A DNA stretch of 9,055 nt from Desulfobacterales bacterium. Lineage in GTDB: Bacteria; Desulfobacterota; Desulfobacteria; Desulfobacterales; C00003106. The position numbers and the translations under genes are program-made. Every line of letters begins with the position of its first letter. Within the stretch, counting starts at the first letter, position 1. The notes beneath the pieces are model-generated. The model saw only the letters and a list, made by a program, of their open reading frames with translations. It made no database searches and was not told the origin of the DNA. Below, piece by piece: positions 1 to 7,127 of this stretch. The DNA is taken from the NCBI GenBank assembly GCA_030672555.1, contig DAOVGD010000036.1:1-9055 (forward strand), read 5' to 3'.

Positions 1-9
1 GATCCTACT

Positions 10-112
10 GCAAAAGCGTGAGAAACGGCCCAAATTTCCGCAAGTTTTCGTCAAATAGGCCTGCTATTCTCCTCAAATTTGCGAAAATTTTGTCTCGTTC
101 TCACTCTTTTTC
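10..112. repeat. Imperfect inverted repeat, about 100 bp
   Basis: The left arm at 10-27 (GCAAAAGCGTGAGAAACG) is matched by the reverse complement of 96-112 (GAAAAAGAGTGAGAACG) with one single-base gap and two mismatches. Inside these arms, AAATTT/CGCAA-type segments at 34-49 and 71-90 also pair imperfectly. No open reading frame is supported here. It looks like an intergenic palindromic element. The window edge is close, so the true left boundary may lie outside. Whether it is multicopy cannot be seen from this window. Confidence 0.45.
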
Positions 113-149
113 GTTACGGACATAATTCTCGGACAGTCTCCAAGTCAGA

Positions 150-176
150 CAGGATAAACAGGATGATCAGGATAAA
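150..176. repeat. Three tandem 9-bp units (CAGGATAAA type)
   Basis: Three consecutive 9-mers read CAGGATAAA, CAGGATGAT and CAGGATAAA. The motif resembles the short CAGGAT-type dispersed repeats often seen between genes in deltaproteobacterial genomes. That comparison is from general knowledge and not from a search. No coding role is visible. Confidence 0.6.
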
Positions 177-227
177 GAAAAGATAAAAATCATGTAAATC
201 CCGTCTAAAAGTCTCGCCGAAGGCGAC

Positions 228-369
228 TAATTTGTAATATTATTGTAACTACTTAGCCACTAAGACACGAAGGCACTGATACGTTCTTCCTTTTCAGATA
301 AGGGTGTAAAACTCATATCTATTCTTTGTGTCTTTGTGCCTTGGTGACTGTCTGAACAGTTACAAATTA
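228..369. repeat. 142-bp inverted-repeat element
   Basis: The ends are a perfect 10-bp inverted repeat, TAATTTGTAA at 228-237 and TTACAAATTA at 360-369. A second nested pair, GTAACT (245-250) and AGTTAC (358-363), leads into imperfectly pairing arms. The left arm contains TTAGCCACTAAGACACGAAGG and the right arm TTTGTGTCTTTGTGCCTTGG. The arm sequence resembles a widespread intergenic repeat of the 'CACTAAGACAC...' type. No transposase or clear target duplication is seen, so this is probably a non-autonomous or relic element. It lies just beyond the 3' end of the hydrolase gene. Confidence 0.5.
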
Positions 370-406
370 TCATCTAAAGGCTGGTTTTGTCAAGATTGTA
401 GGGAGA

Positions 407-1123
407 TTACTCCGGAATTACTTTCTTTTTCCCTACCGAAAGATCGTGTAGGGGGATAAGGATGTCAGCAGCCTCTTTTGCCCACATGGCACTGTCGTAT
501 GCCTCTATGACATTGATGTGAACACCCGAGGGGATAGGCGGAGCGGATTTGGGAAAGTTTTCGCCGTTGCAGCAAAAACCGGTAATTATAGCTTTCCCTT
601 TGGAGGTATTGATTACAACCGATTGTCCCCCGGGGGTATGCCCTGGCGTCAACACAACTTCAATACCGTCCACAATTTCATGATTCCCTTCTACGGTGAC
701 CACATTTACATCATCTAAAAGATCGGAATAATATCGGTGGTCGATTGGGTGGGGATTGTGAAAAAAATCGAGTTCAGTCTTTTGTACATAAACCCTGGCG
801 TTTTTGCACTTATAGTCGTTTTCACAATGATCGTTGTGGAGATGGGTGTGTATGATGATATCCACATCTTCTGGTTTCAAGTTCACGCTGGCAAGGGCAT
901 CTTCAAATTCCAACACCTCAAGACCACATTCCTTCCCTGCTTCTTCCGGGACAATAAACTGTTCCAGTCCTGTGTCGACCAAGATATTTTCCTTACCTCC
1001 CTTGATATAAAATACATAGATCGGCAACCATATCCTTTTACCATATCCCCTTAGATATGTCATAATTCCCTGATCGGTCTGGTTTATGCCAACGACCAGT
1101 GGATGTATGGTGTATTCTGTCAT
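407..1123 (-). CDS. Metallo-beta-lactamase-fold hydrolase, AHL-lactonase-like
   Basis: This 238-residue protein is the usual length of a single-domain metallo-beta-lactamase-fold enzyme of the N-acyl homoserine lactonase-like group. It is likely cytosolic, with no signal peptide or membrane segment. The metal motif HxHxDH is at 94-99 (HLHNDH), preceded by H92. Further ligand candidates are H162 in TPGHTPGG and H226 in IPLHD. An ordinary family member has an Asp bridging two metals in a TGD/SGD motif after the second His; here the segment is ITGFCCNGENF (180-190) with no Asp. Metal site or substrate may therefore differ, and the lactonase label is only a family-level guess. The start is set by AGGAGG four bases upstream. 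It is the last gene of the minus-strand run, 143 bp after the GAPDH gene. Confidence 0.88.
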   Translation of the reverse strand: MTEYTIHPLVVGINQTDQGIMTYLRGYGKRIWLPIYVFYIKGGKENILVDTGLEQFIVPEEAGKECGLEVLEFEDALASVNLKPEDVDIIIHTHLHNDHCENDYKCKNARVYVQKTELDFFHNPHPIDHRYYSDLLDDVNVVTVEGNHEIVDGIEVVLTPGHTPGGQSVVINTSKGKAIITGFCCNGENFPKSAPPIPSGVHINVIEAYDSAMWAKEAADILIPLHDLSVGKKKVIPE

Positions 1124-1127
1124 TGAA

Positions 1128-1133
1128 CCTCCT
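1128..1133 (-). promoter_or_regulatory. Strong Shine-Dalgarno site of the hydrolase gene
   Basis: On the minus strand AGGAGG is followed by TTCA and then ATG. This is a perfect anti-16S match at short spacing and fixes the start at 1123. It suggests efficient independent initiation rather than coupling to the distant upstream gene. Confidence 0.85.
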
Positions 1134-1203
1134 GTGAGACCTTATCTCCTGATCTCTGATCCCTGTTGCTTGGGTTTAACAGCTTTGAGCTTTCAACTCT
1201 ATT

Positions 1204-1259
1204 CTCTGTTTTCTGACCTCTGACTTCTGACTTCTGACCTCTGTTTTCTGTGCTCTGCA
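1204..1259. repeat. Heptanucleotide tandem repeat (YTCTGAC type)
   Basis: Eight back-to-back degenerate 7-mers can be read: CTCTGTT, TTCTGAC, CTCTGAC, TTCTGAC, TTCTGAC, CTCTGTT, TTCTGTG and CTCTGCA. The array begins to degrade upstream, where CTGATCTCTGATCCCTG at 1147-1165 looks related. It fills most of the spacer between the hydrolase and GAPDH genes and ends seven bases from the GAPDH stop codon. Confidence 0.75.
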
Positions 1260-1266
1260 CTTAAAC

Positions 1267-2517
1267 TTACAATCCCAGATCTGCGACCCGTACGGTCTGG
1301 TCACCCAGAATGCATGTATAGCTCCCCATTTCATTATCATACCATCCGTATACTACCACCTTTGTGATTGGTATATTCACAATGGCTTGCGGCAGATGGG
1401 AAAGGCCCTCTTTTGGAAAACCCTGGACCCTGGCAAGATCAAAACTGATATCTGCTGTTCTGGTGTGCGTTTCGCTCCCTTCAATAATTGTTGCAGCCAG
1501 GGGATACCCTATAATATCAGAGGATACATTTTGTTCTTCGGTAAACATCAGATATCCACGCTTTTCTCTGGCGGCAGCCTCCTTGTATATTTCGTTGATC
1601 CGTTCACGGGTAATGGTATCCCCATTAGGTTTGTCTTGAAGATCAACAACCAGAATGATCAGGGAGCCTGTACTTACCGGAACCCTGACCGATTCGGCAA
1701 TGAATCCTATTTCCTCCATTTCAGGTATTACCAGACGAAGGGCTTTGGCAGCGCCTGTGGTGGTAAGAATAATGTTATTAAAGACGCTGCGGCTTTTTCT
1801 CAGGTCGGTTGCCCCAGCTTTAGGGGACCGATCGAGCACCTGCTGTGAACTGGTTGCAGCGTGCACCGTGGTCATTGATGCGGTCAATATCCTCTTGGAC
1901 CCGAATGCGTCTAAGAGCGGCTTGACCATAAAAGCGAGACATGTAGTTGAACAGGATGCGTTGGATATAAGAACATGGCGCGACGGATCATAATCGTCTT
2001 CATTGATCCCCATTACGGTGGTAACAGCATCCGGTGGCATGTTGCGAGACTTGTCTTTGATCTTGAACGGAGCAGAATGGATTACCTTGCGGGCCCCTGC
2101 TTCAAGATGGCCGCGGAGGGCGCCACCAGGGGCGTCTGCCGGAATCGTAGGATCAGTAAACCTTCCGGTTGAATCAATTACCAATTCCACTCCATTGTCT
2201 CTCCAGGGGATCTCGCGGGGATTGCGAGCGCTTCTCAATATCTTTACGGGGATGCCGTCAATGGTCATTGAACCGCTCTTTTCATTTAGGTTTTCAATGA
2301 GGCGCTTGCCTCTATACCCGTATAGATATTGTTGCAATGAGCCGTAGGTAGAATCTTTTTCAATAAAACAGGCCAGGTCTTCCAGGCTGGTGCCAACCTG
2401 ACGGCCTATGTTGACCACAATTTCGGAAAAATATTTTCGTCCTATGTGATGCCACAGAGTAAGCTTGGCTATTCGACCCAACCCATTGATTCCGAGCTTC
2501 ATTGTACTTTTGGTCAT
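1267..2517 (-). CDS. gap: Divergent glyceraldehyde-3-phosphate dehydrogenase
   Basis: This is a phosphorylating GAPDH-family enzyme, converting glyceraldehyde 3-phosphate to 1,3-bisphosphoglycerate in glycolysis or gluconeogenesis. The N-terminal Rossmann motif GINGLGRIAKL is at 9-19. The catalytic Cys is C189 in SNASCSTTCLA and the catalytic His is H219 in TVHAATSSQQ. GAAKAL (255-260), RVPVSTGSL (278-286) and WYDNEMGSY (392-400) are all family signatures. At 416 residues it is about 80 longer than a standard GAPDH; extra sequence lies around 60-85, 121-136 and 150-165. The usual NAD-selecting Asp after the second beta strand is replaced: NIGRQ (36-40) instead of an N-D motif. The usual SCTTNC is SCSTTC. 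Cofactor preference may therefore differ. The start is chosen by the GGAGGT site; M6 has none. The gene starts 71 bp beyond the PPDK-like gene and is probably cotranscribed with it. Confidence 0.9.
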   Translation of the reverse strand: MTKSTMKLGINGLGRIAKLTLWHHIGRKYFSEIVVNIGRQVGTSLEDLACFIEKDSTYGSLQQYLYGYRGKRLIENLNEKSGSMTIDGIPVKILRSARNPREIPWRDNGVELVIDSTGRFTDPTIPADAPGGALRGHLEAGARKVIHSAPFKIKDKSRNMPPDAVTTVMGINEDDYDPSRHVLISNASCSTTCLAFMVKPLLDAFGSKRILTASMTTVHAATSSQQVLDRSPKAGATDLRKSRSVFNNIILTTTGAAKALRLVIPEMEEIGFIAESVRVPVSTGSLIILVVDLQDKPNGDTITRERINEIYKEAAAREKRGYLMFTEEQNVSSDIIGYPLAATIIEGSETHTRTADISFDLARVQGFPKEGLSHLPQAIVNIPITKVVVYGWYDNEMGSYTCILGDQTVRVADLGL

Positions 2518-2522
2518 TTTAC

Positions 2523-2528
2523 ACCTCC
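2523..2528 (-). promoter_or_regulatory. Shine-Dalgarno site of the GAPDH gene
   Basis: On the minus strand GGAGGT is followed by GTAAA and then ATG, a near-optimal arrangement. It supports M1 at 2517 over the in-frame M6 at 2502, which has no such site. Confidence 0.85.
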
Positions 2529-2533
2529 ACTAT

Positions 2534-2585
2534 AAATCCCTCAATTCCCCAATCCCTAAATTCGCAATTCCTCAATTCCTAAATC
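2534..2585. repeat. Degenerate 8-bp tandem repeat (TCAATTCC type)
   Basis: Cores AAATCCC, CAATTCC, CAATCCC, AAATTCG, CAATTCC, CAATTCC and AAATC start at 2534, 2542, 2550, 2558, 2565, 2573 and 2581, a period of about 8 bases. It occupies nearly the whole spacer between the stop of the PPDK-like gene and the GAPDH ribosome binding site. No terminator-like hairpin with a T-run is visible there. Confidence 0.6.
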
Positions 2586-2588
2586 TTT

Positions 2589-5500
2589 TCACGACGGAAT
2601 ATCTTGCTCTGTAATCGGATGCTTGCCATAATAGACGGAGCCTTCTTTTCCGTCAATACTTAAAAAGTCTCCGCTTGCTATTGAATGTTTGTTGATTATA
2701 GCGCGCTTTTCCTGTTCCAATACCGTTAGCTTGCGGCAACCAACCACGCATGTCTTCCCCAGATGATGCGCAACAATCGAGGCATGCGACGTTGCCCCTC
2801 CTCTGGAAGTAAGAAGCCCGTCGGCGGCGGATATCTCTCTGACATCGTCAGGGACGGTATCGGGCCGTATCAAAACAAGTCGTGTCTGTGGTTCATGGAG
2901 TCGGAACCACTTGATCTCATTCAGGGTAAATACTGCTTTTCCGCTCAGCGCTCCTCCGCTTACTCCGATCCCTTTTGCAAGTGATGACTTTTTCAGCTCG
3001 CTTGTGACCACAAAGTGCGGAAAGGTCTGTATTTTCCCGACAACCATGTCACGGGATTGCAGTATATGGAAGCTTTCAGGCTTGTTTTCCTCAAAGGTAA
3101 ATTCTATCTCCTGGGCAGTCCAGTTGTTTTCATACACGAGTGTTTTTGCACTTTCACGGAGCATATGAAACACTGCCGGAAAAGCTTCCTCCAATGACGT
3201 ATCCTGCTGTCTTCCTTCATCCCCTTTTTGTTCTATTGATATAGGCTGGGTTTGCACAAGACCGGCAACCACATCTTCGCCTTGACCTCCGATAGTGTAA
3301 TCCCCCCATGGAATTATCCGGTCTACGGATTTTTTAATGTTATGGGTAAACAAGACCCCTGACCCTGCCGAGGTGGTCAGGTTCCCAAATACCATTTCCT
3401 GGACAATAACGGCTGTTCCCCAGTTGTCTGAGATCCCCATAATCTCACGATAAGCACGGGATTTGGCAGAATGCCACGATTCAAAGACCTGGTGGATTGA
3501 CTGCAGCAGCTGTTCCTTGGGATCATCAGTAATTTTTATCCCTGCGGCCTCCACAGCTTCTCTGTATTTCAGGGCTAATGCGCGCATCTGGTTGGCTGTA
3601 AAGCCTCGTTTTCGAAGAACATTGTGGCGGGCCTTATGTGCTACCATCTGTGCATGAAAGGTTTCTCTCGGAATGCCGAACGACATCCCCCATGACTGGA
3701 GGAAACGCCTGTAATTGTCCCAGGCAAACCATTCCTGCCCTGTTTTTCGTATCAGACCTTCTGCTATTTCCTCATTGATACCTACATTAAGGAAGGTATC
3801 CATCATGCCCGGCATTGCGATGGCCGCTCCGCTTCGAACGGAAAAAAGGAGAGGGTTTTCCGGATTGCCGAACTCTTCCCCTGTCTGTTCTTCAATCTCC
3901 TTTACGTGTCTATAAATATTTTCAATAAGGTCCTTCCGTGCGTGCCTGAAGGAATTTATAATGCGACGGCACCGGAAGACCTCTGTTGTAATAATAAAAC
4001 CAGGAGGTACAGGTATTGAAAGATCCGTCAGCCTGGCCAAATTGTATCCCTTGTTTCCCAGGTATATCTGATCCTTGATGAAGGGTGGAGGAGACTGAAT
4101 GCTGGCAATGGCCTTTCCCGGGTCGTAGCTCAGCAAAAGATCAAGGTCTTCGGCCGACAATTGCTCGGATTGCTCATTCAGGGAATAGATAACTCTGCTG
4201 ATAAAATTATCAAGATACTGAAACCCAAAGGTGCTGGCGATCAGATCGCGCATAAAGGTTTCAGATATCTTATAAATCCGTTCGTCAGAGGCCTGTTCGT
4301 CTTCTCCCATTCGATATTTTGGGAGGAGGAATTCGTCGTCTGTTTGCTGAAGGATTATCTTAAGGTTATCTTCATGGATATTTCTATAAAAAGTTGTAAG
4401 GATATCCTGTTCCGCGTCCGCGAGCCCCTGGAATATATCTACATACTGGGTAAAGGTGAATCTTCGTACCTCCAATGCCCTTACGAGGAGTTTGGCGTGG
4501 CGTTGGAGTCGCTTGGATGCTATTCCGTCGAGCTCGAGTGCCTGCACAAAAAGATGTATAATGTCACTGATCTTAAAGAAGGTGTCTCTTGTAATAAACT
4601 GCAGGTTGATAGAATTGATCAGTTCCTCGAATAGAAGGTTGGCATAGTTTTCAAGGCGTAAGGTAAGGCCAAGGGCGTCAAATTTTCTTTCATAATACGT
4701 TCCATACATGGACGGGATATCTGCGGCGATGTGCCGTTTGTGGTATATTGCCTCTACCCCCTCTGAGGGCTCTGGCGAAAGGATTATTCTCTTTAAAAGC
4801 TTCAGGTAATTTAATATCCCCTGAAGTCTTTCTACCACGTCTTTCCGGTCTATAGCCTTCTCAAGAGTGTCTATGTGGGGAAATCCTTTATTTTTTGCAA
4901 TGCTTAAATGAGCGCCTATATCCCTGTGGGCCAGGTTGTACTTTTCATTCAACAGCCTGTATAATCGAATCAGCAATGCTACACGGGCACGATCCTGCTC
5001 AGATCCATTTTTCAGACCGGCGATCAGTTTTTTCCCCTGCGCAGGCGAAAGCCGCAGAAGATCTTTCGGCTTTGTGACCGCTCGATTTTCAAAAAGCTCA
5101 TTGACTACCTCGTAAACACCATCTACATAAACTCCGCAGCTCGAGATATGCCTGTACAGTTCAGGAGGAAGGAACGGGGCCAGGAATGTCTTGTCGCGAG
5201 TGAGCCAGAATGTGAAGATCGCCGTGGTAAAATGGATAAGGAGGTTGTGGCTCTCTACATGGCACTGTTTTCTTAGGAAGTGGATCAGGATGTCTCCCCG
5301 GTTCACGACCTCATCTATCTCCGTAGACACATCTCGTAGGGCGCCTTCAGCCCCGATTTCGTTAAAGTAGACGGGGAAGAGTTTGGTAACCTGCTTTATC
5401 AGGTTATATACCGGCTTAATATCGCTGTTGAGGAAGCGAGTTACATCTTTTTGAAATAGATCCGTGTCCTTAATGACCACCCCTTCCAATTTCAAGTATA

Positions 5501-6800
5501 TGATCAGAGACGAAAGTAGCCGACGACACCATTTGGGGGCGTTCTCAATAATGTCGAGCCATACCCTGATATTTAAAAGATGTACGGGATTGGGGGTCAT
5601 TGGCGTGTCAGGTGAAGTCTTGCCGATTTCGGGCCCGTGGAACCCAAGAGAGATGGTGTGGCGGATAAAGAGATCCACCAACTCACTCTCTTCACCTTTA
5701 AATACCGCTTTGCCTATGTTCTGTATTGTATGAAGCGCGGTTTCAGGATACTTGTGGATATTCTTCTTCAATATGTCAAAGGTCTTGGCTAACAATAGCC
5801 CAGGTGCTTCACTCGTGTGGTTTTGAATTATATCGGAAAGCGATTCATTTATACGGCGAAGGGTCTCCTCGTGAATGGAGGAGAGACCGGTTATGGCCAT
5901 GATCTTGAGAAGTATGGAGATCTGGTTGATATAAGAGAGCCTGTTGTCTGTCTCTTCTCTTAAGATCTGATCCGGAAGGTCCCGAAATTCTTTCATGATC
6001 TGTTGAAGGGATGGAAGTTCCAACAGATTTGTGAGGGATTCGGCAGAGCGGTACTTCTTATTGATATGTTCAAGTTGCGCTAACAGATCCTCAAAATGGG
6101 AGTGGGATACTGGTTGAAGAACCTGCTGAAGTCGCTCATCAGGAATAGATGTTGTTCTTTTTTCAACAAACCAGACAGACAGGTCATCTTCCCGCGCCCA
6201 GTATTCGTAACATTGCTTGAGCGAACGGATAAGGAGTGCATTAAAGACCGAAAGATCGAATTCTTTCGGTGCGTTTGCAAGCAGGAGTCTGCCTATGCGA
6301 TGGAGCGGATAAAAACTGGTAACAACAGAGAAAAAGTTTTCGTCCGACAGTCCGTGGAGTTTTTCAAAACAGTGGATAAACGGTTTGTGGGCAGTGTTGA
6401 GCATGTTCTCACTGCCGGCGAGCTTTTCCAGGTAAAGGAGTGTGTATTCCACGGCATTTTGACGCTGATCAGCATCGGTGAGACATCCTATTGCCTCCAG
6501 AAATATTTCGCATATAACGGCAACAACCTGAGGGGCACTTCTGTCCTTTTCATAGACGGAAAAATTCTTAAAAGCGTATTTTTTCAACTCAGCAATAATG
6601 AATTGCCAATTTTTTAGGGGATGACTCAGTTCATAGAGAAAGGATTCGGCTTGTGCGTGGAGCCCGGGATATGACTGAATCACATCAAGAAGTGGTCTGC
6701 ATTTCGCGTCTATTGTGGGAGTGTAGGCGGTCTCCTCCAGGTTGCGCCGGAGCGCCTCTGAGTCAAATCTTTTATCGGAAAACGTCTCTTTTAATAACAT
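2589..6800 (-). CDS. PPDK-like ATP-grasp/phosphohistidine protein lacking the PEP barrel
   Basis: This 1403-residue protein has a C-terminal third that matches pyruvate,phosphate dikinase. It shows LGNKGYNLARL with K917, VRSGAAIAMPGMMDT (988-1002), SAGSGVLFTHN (from 1144), GGQGEDVVAG with Q1173, and the phosphohistidine motif GGATSHAS with H1339. The QGEDVVAG motif is PPDK-type rather than PEP-synthase-type. The protein ends 64 residues after the swivelling His. The entire TIM barrel (about 360 residues) that handles PEP/pyruvate is therefore absent, and no fragment of it lies downstream. Residues 1 to about 905 match no domain I recognise; they look soluble and mainly helical. By inference, ATP phosphorylates H1339 and the group passes to an unknown acceptor, perhaps a partner protein or a site in the N-terminal part. 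The start has no good Shine-Dalgarno sequence and lies 30 bases beyond the TAG of the small gene, so translational coupling is possible. Confidence 0.85.
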   Translation of the reverse strand: MLLKETFSDKRFDSEALRRNLEETAYTPTIDAKCRPLLDVIQSYPGLHAQAESFLYELSHPLKNWQFIIAELKKYAFKNFSVYEKDRSAPQVVAVICEIFLEAIGCLTDADQRQNAVEYTLLYLEKLAGSENMLNTAHKPFIHCFEKLHGLSDENFFSVVTSFYPLHRIGRLLLANAPKEFDLSVFNALLIRSLKQCYEYWAREDDLSVWFVEKRTTSIPDERLQQVLQPVSHSHFEDLLAQLEHINKKYRSAESLTNLLELPSLQQIMKEFRDLPDQILREETDNRLSYINQISILLKIMAITGLSSIHEETLRRINESLSDIIQNHTSEAPGLLLAKTFDILKKNIHKYPETALHTIQNIGKAVFKGEESELVDLFIRHTISLGFHGPEIGKTSPDTPMTPNPVHLLNIRVWLDIIENAPKWCRRLLSSLIIYLKLEGVVIKDTDLFQKDVTRFLNSDIKPVYNLIKQVTKLFPVYFNEIGAEGALRDVSTEIDEVVNRGDILIHFLRKQCHVESHNLLIHFTTAIFTFWLTRDKTFLAPFLPPELYRHISSCGVYVDGVYEVVNELFENRAVTKPKDLLRLSPAQGKKLIAGLKNGSEQDRARVALLIRLYRLLNEKYNLAHRDIGAHLSIAKNKGFPHIDTLEKAIDRKDVVERLQGILNYLKLLKRIILSPEPSEGVEAIYHKRHIAADIPSMYGTYYERKFDALGLTLRLENYANLLFEELINSINLQFITRDTFFKISDIIHLFVQALELDGIASKRLQRHAKLLVRALEVRRFTFTQYVDIFQGLADAEQDILTTFYRNIHEDNLKIILQQTDDEFLLPKYRMGEDEQASDERIYKISETFMRDLIASTFGFQYLDNFISRVIYSLNEQSEQLSAEDLDLLLSYDPGKAIASIQSPPPFIKDQIYLGNKGYNLARLTDLSIPVPPGFIITTEVFRCRRIINSFRHARKDLIENIYRHVKEIEEQTGEEFGNPENPLLFSVRSGAAIAMPGMMDTFLNVGINEEIAEGLIRKTGQEWFAWDNYRRFLQSWGMSFGIPRETFHAQMVAHKARHNVLRKRGFTANQMRALALKYREAVEAAGIKITDDPKEQLLQSIHQVFESWHSAKSRAYREIMGISDNWGTAVIVQEMVFGNLTTSAGSGVLFTHNIKKSVDRIIPWGDYTIGGQGEDVVAGLVQTQPISIEQKGDEGRQQDTSLEEAFPAVFHMLRESAKTLVYENNWTAQEIEFTFEENKPESFHILQSRDMVVGKIQTFPHFVVTSELKKSSLAKGIGVSGGALSGKAVFTLNEIKWFRLHEPQTRLVLIRPDTVPDDVREISAADGLLTSRGGATSHASIVAHHLGKTCVVGCRKLTVLEQEKRAIINKHSIASGDFLSIDGKEGSVYYGKHPITEQDIPS

Positions 6801-6823
6801 AATCTTTGTTGCGGGTTGCTTAT

Positions 6824-6860
6824 CACTCGCCTACCTGCGAGCGCTGCCGCCGGGGCTTCA
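6824..6860 (-). promoter_or_regulatory. Candidate bacterial SECIS element beginning at UGA
   Basis: On the minus strand, 21 bases after TGA (6860-6858), CGCUCGC (6843-6837) pairs with GCGAGUG (6830-6824) as seven pairs including one G-U. The loop is the six-base AGGUAG (6836-6831). The E. coli fdhF SECIS has AGGUCU as its hexaloop, also closed by GC/GC, with the GU contacted by SelB. Here GGU falls at bases 26-28 counted from the U of UGA, versus 22-24 in fdhF. The bulged U of fdhF is not evident. No T-run follows, so this is not an intrinsic terminator. Confidence 0.55.
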
Positions 6861-6983
6861 ATGACGGCATGCATTTTTTTGTACTTCCTTACCTGCCTTT
6901 TCCAGCCGTTCGAACAGGTTGGCCCACCAGCTTTTTTTCGGAACCTTGTTTGAATCTTTTGTAGGTAGTATCTTCTCTGACAT
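6831..6983 (-). CDS. Predicted 50-residue selenopeptide with in-frame TGA (CxxU)
   Basis: The start is well supported: AGGAGG, four bases, ATG. Translation gives 41 residues to TGA (6860-6858), a Lys-rich start then an amphipathic helix around KKSWWANLFERLEKAGKEVQ (16-35), ending NACRH. If TGA is selenocysteine, the peptide continues U42-SPGGSARR to TAG at 6833-6831, giving C39-R-H-U42, the CxxU redox motif seen in many selenoproteins. A SECIS-like stem-loop lies at the right distance. The layout, a charged helical leader then a short Gly/Ser-rich tail with Cys and Sec, also recalls modified-peptide precursors, but no maturase is in this window. I do not recognise the family. If TGA is a plain stop, the gene is 6858-6983. 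It is the first gene of the run, 30 bases before the PPDK-like start. Confidence 0.6.
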
Positions 6984-6987
6984 AAAA

Positions 6988-6993
6988 CCTCCT
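6988..6993 (-). promoter_or_regulatory. Perfect Shine-Dalgarno site of the small gene
   Basis: On the minus strand AGGAGG is followed by TTTT and then ATG at 6983. It is the same type and spacing as the hydrolase gene's site (AGGAGG, TTCA, ATG). It is the chief evidence that a gene too short for normal ORF calling is translated here. Confidence 0.85.
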
Positions 6994-7035
6994 GTAACGC
7001 CTGTTGATTGTTGTCGGTTGTAACCGTTCACATCC

Positions 7036-7082
7036 CCCGCCCTTTCAGCCGTCGTAGTCCTGCAGGGCGGGACGAAGTCGGC
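7036..7082. repeat. GC-rich nested palindromes
   Basis: CCCGCCCT (7036-7043) and AGGGCGGG (7064-7071) form a perfect 8-bp inverted repeat around 20 bases. An overlapping imperfect pair, GCCGTCGTAGTCC (7048-7060) and GGACGAAGTCGGC (7070-7082), matches at 10 of 13 positions. The two folds are mutually exclusive. It resembles REP-like intergenic elements; its copy number is unknown. Confidence 0.5.
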
Positions 7083-7127
7083 AACCCTCTCCCCCCAAGG
7101 CTAATCCTTACCCATAAGTTTTTGTAG

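Noticed and set aside
347..360. ACTGT-CTGA-ACAGT hairpin as terminator of the hydrolase gene
   Set aside because: The stem is only five pairs and there is no T-run on the minus strand.
6096..6617. A 173-codon plus-strand open frame inside the PPDK-like gene
   Set aside because: It lies opposite a long continuous coding region in a shadow frame, has no recognisable motif and no ribosome site.
6824..6843. The 7-bp hairpin as an intrinsic terminator after the small gene
   Set aside because: No run of T follows on the minus strand, and the next gene begins within 25 bases in the same direction.
6831..6983. Assigning the small peptide to the known thio(seleno)oxazole/SbtA-type precursor family
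   Set aside because: The leader here (Lys-rich, WW-containing helix) does not resemble what I remember of that family, and no radical SAM maturase is in the window.
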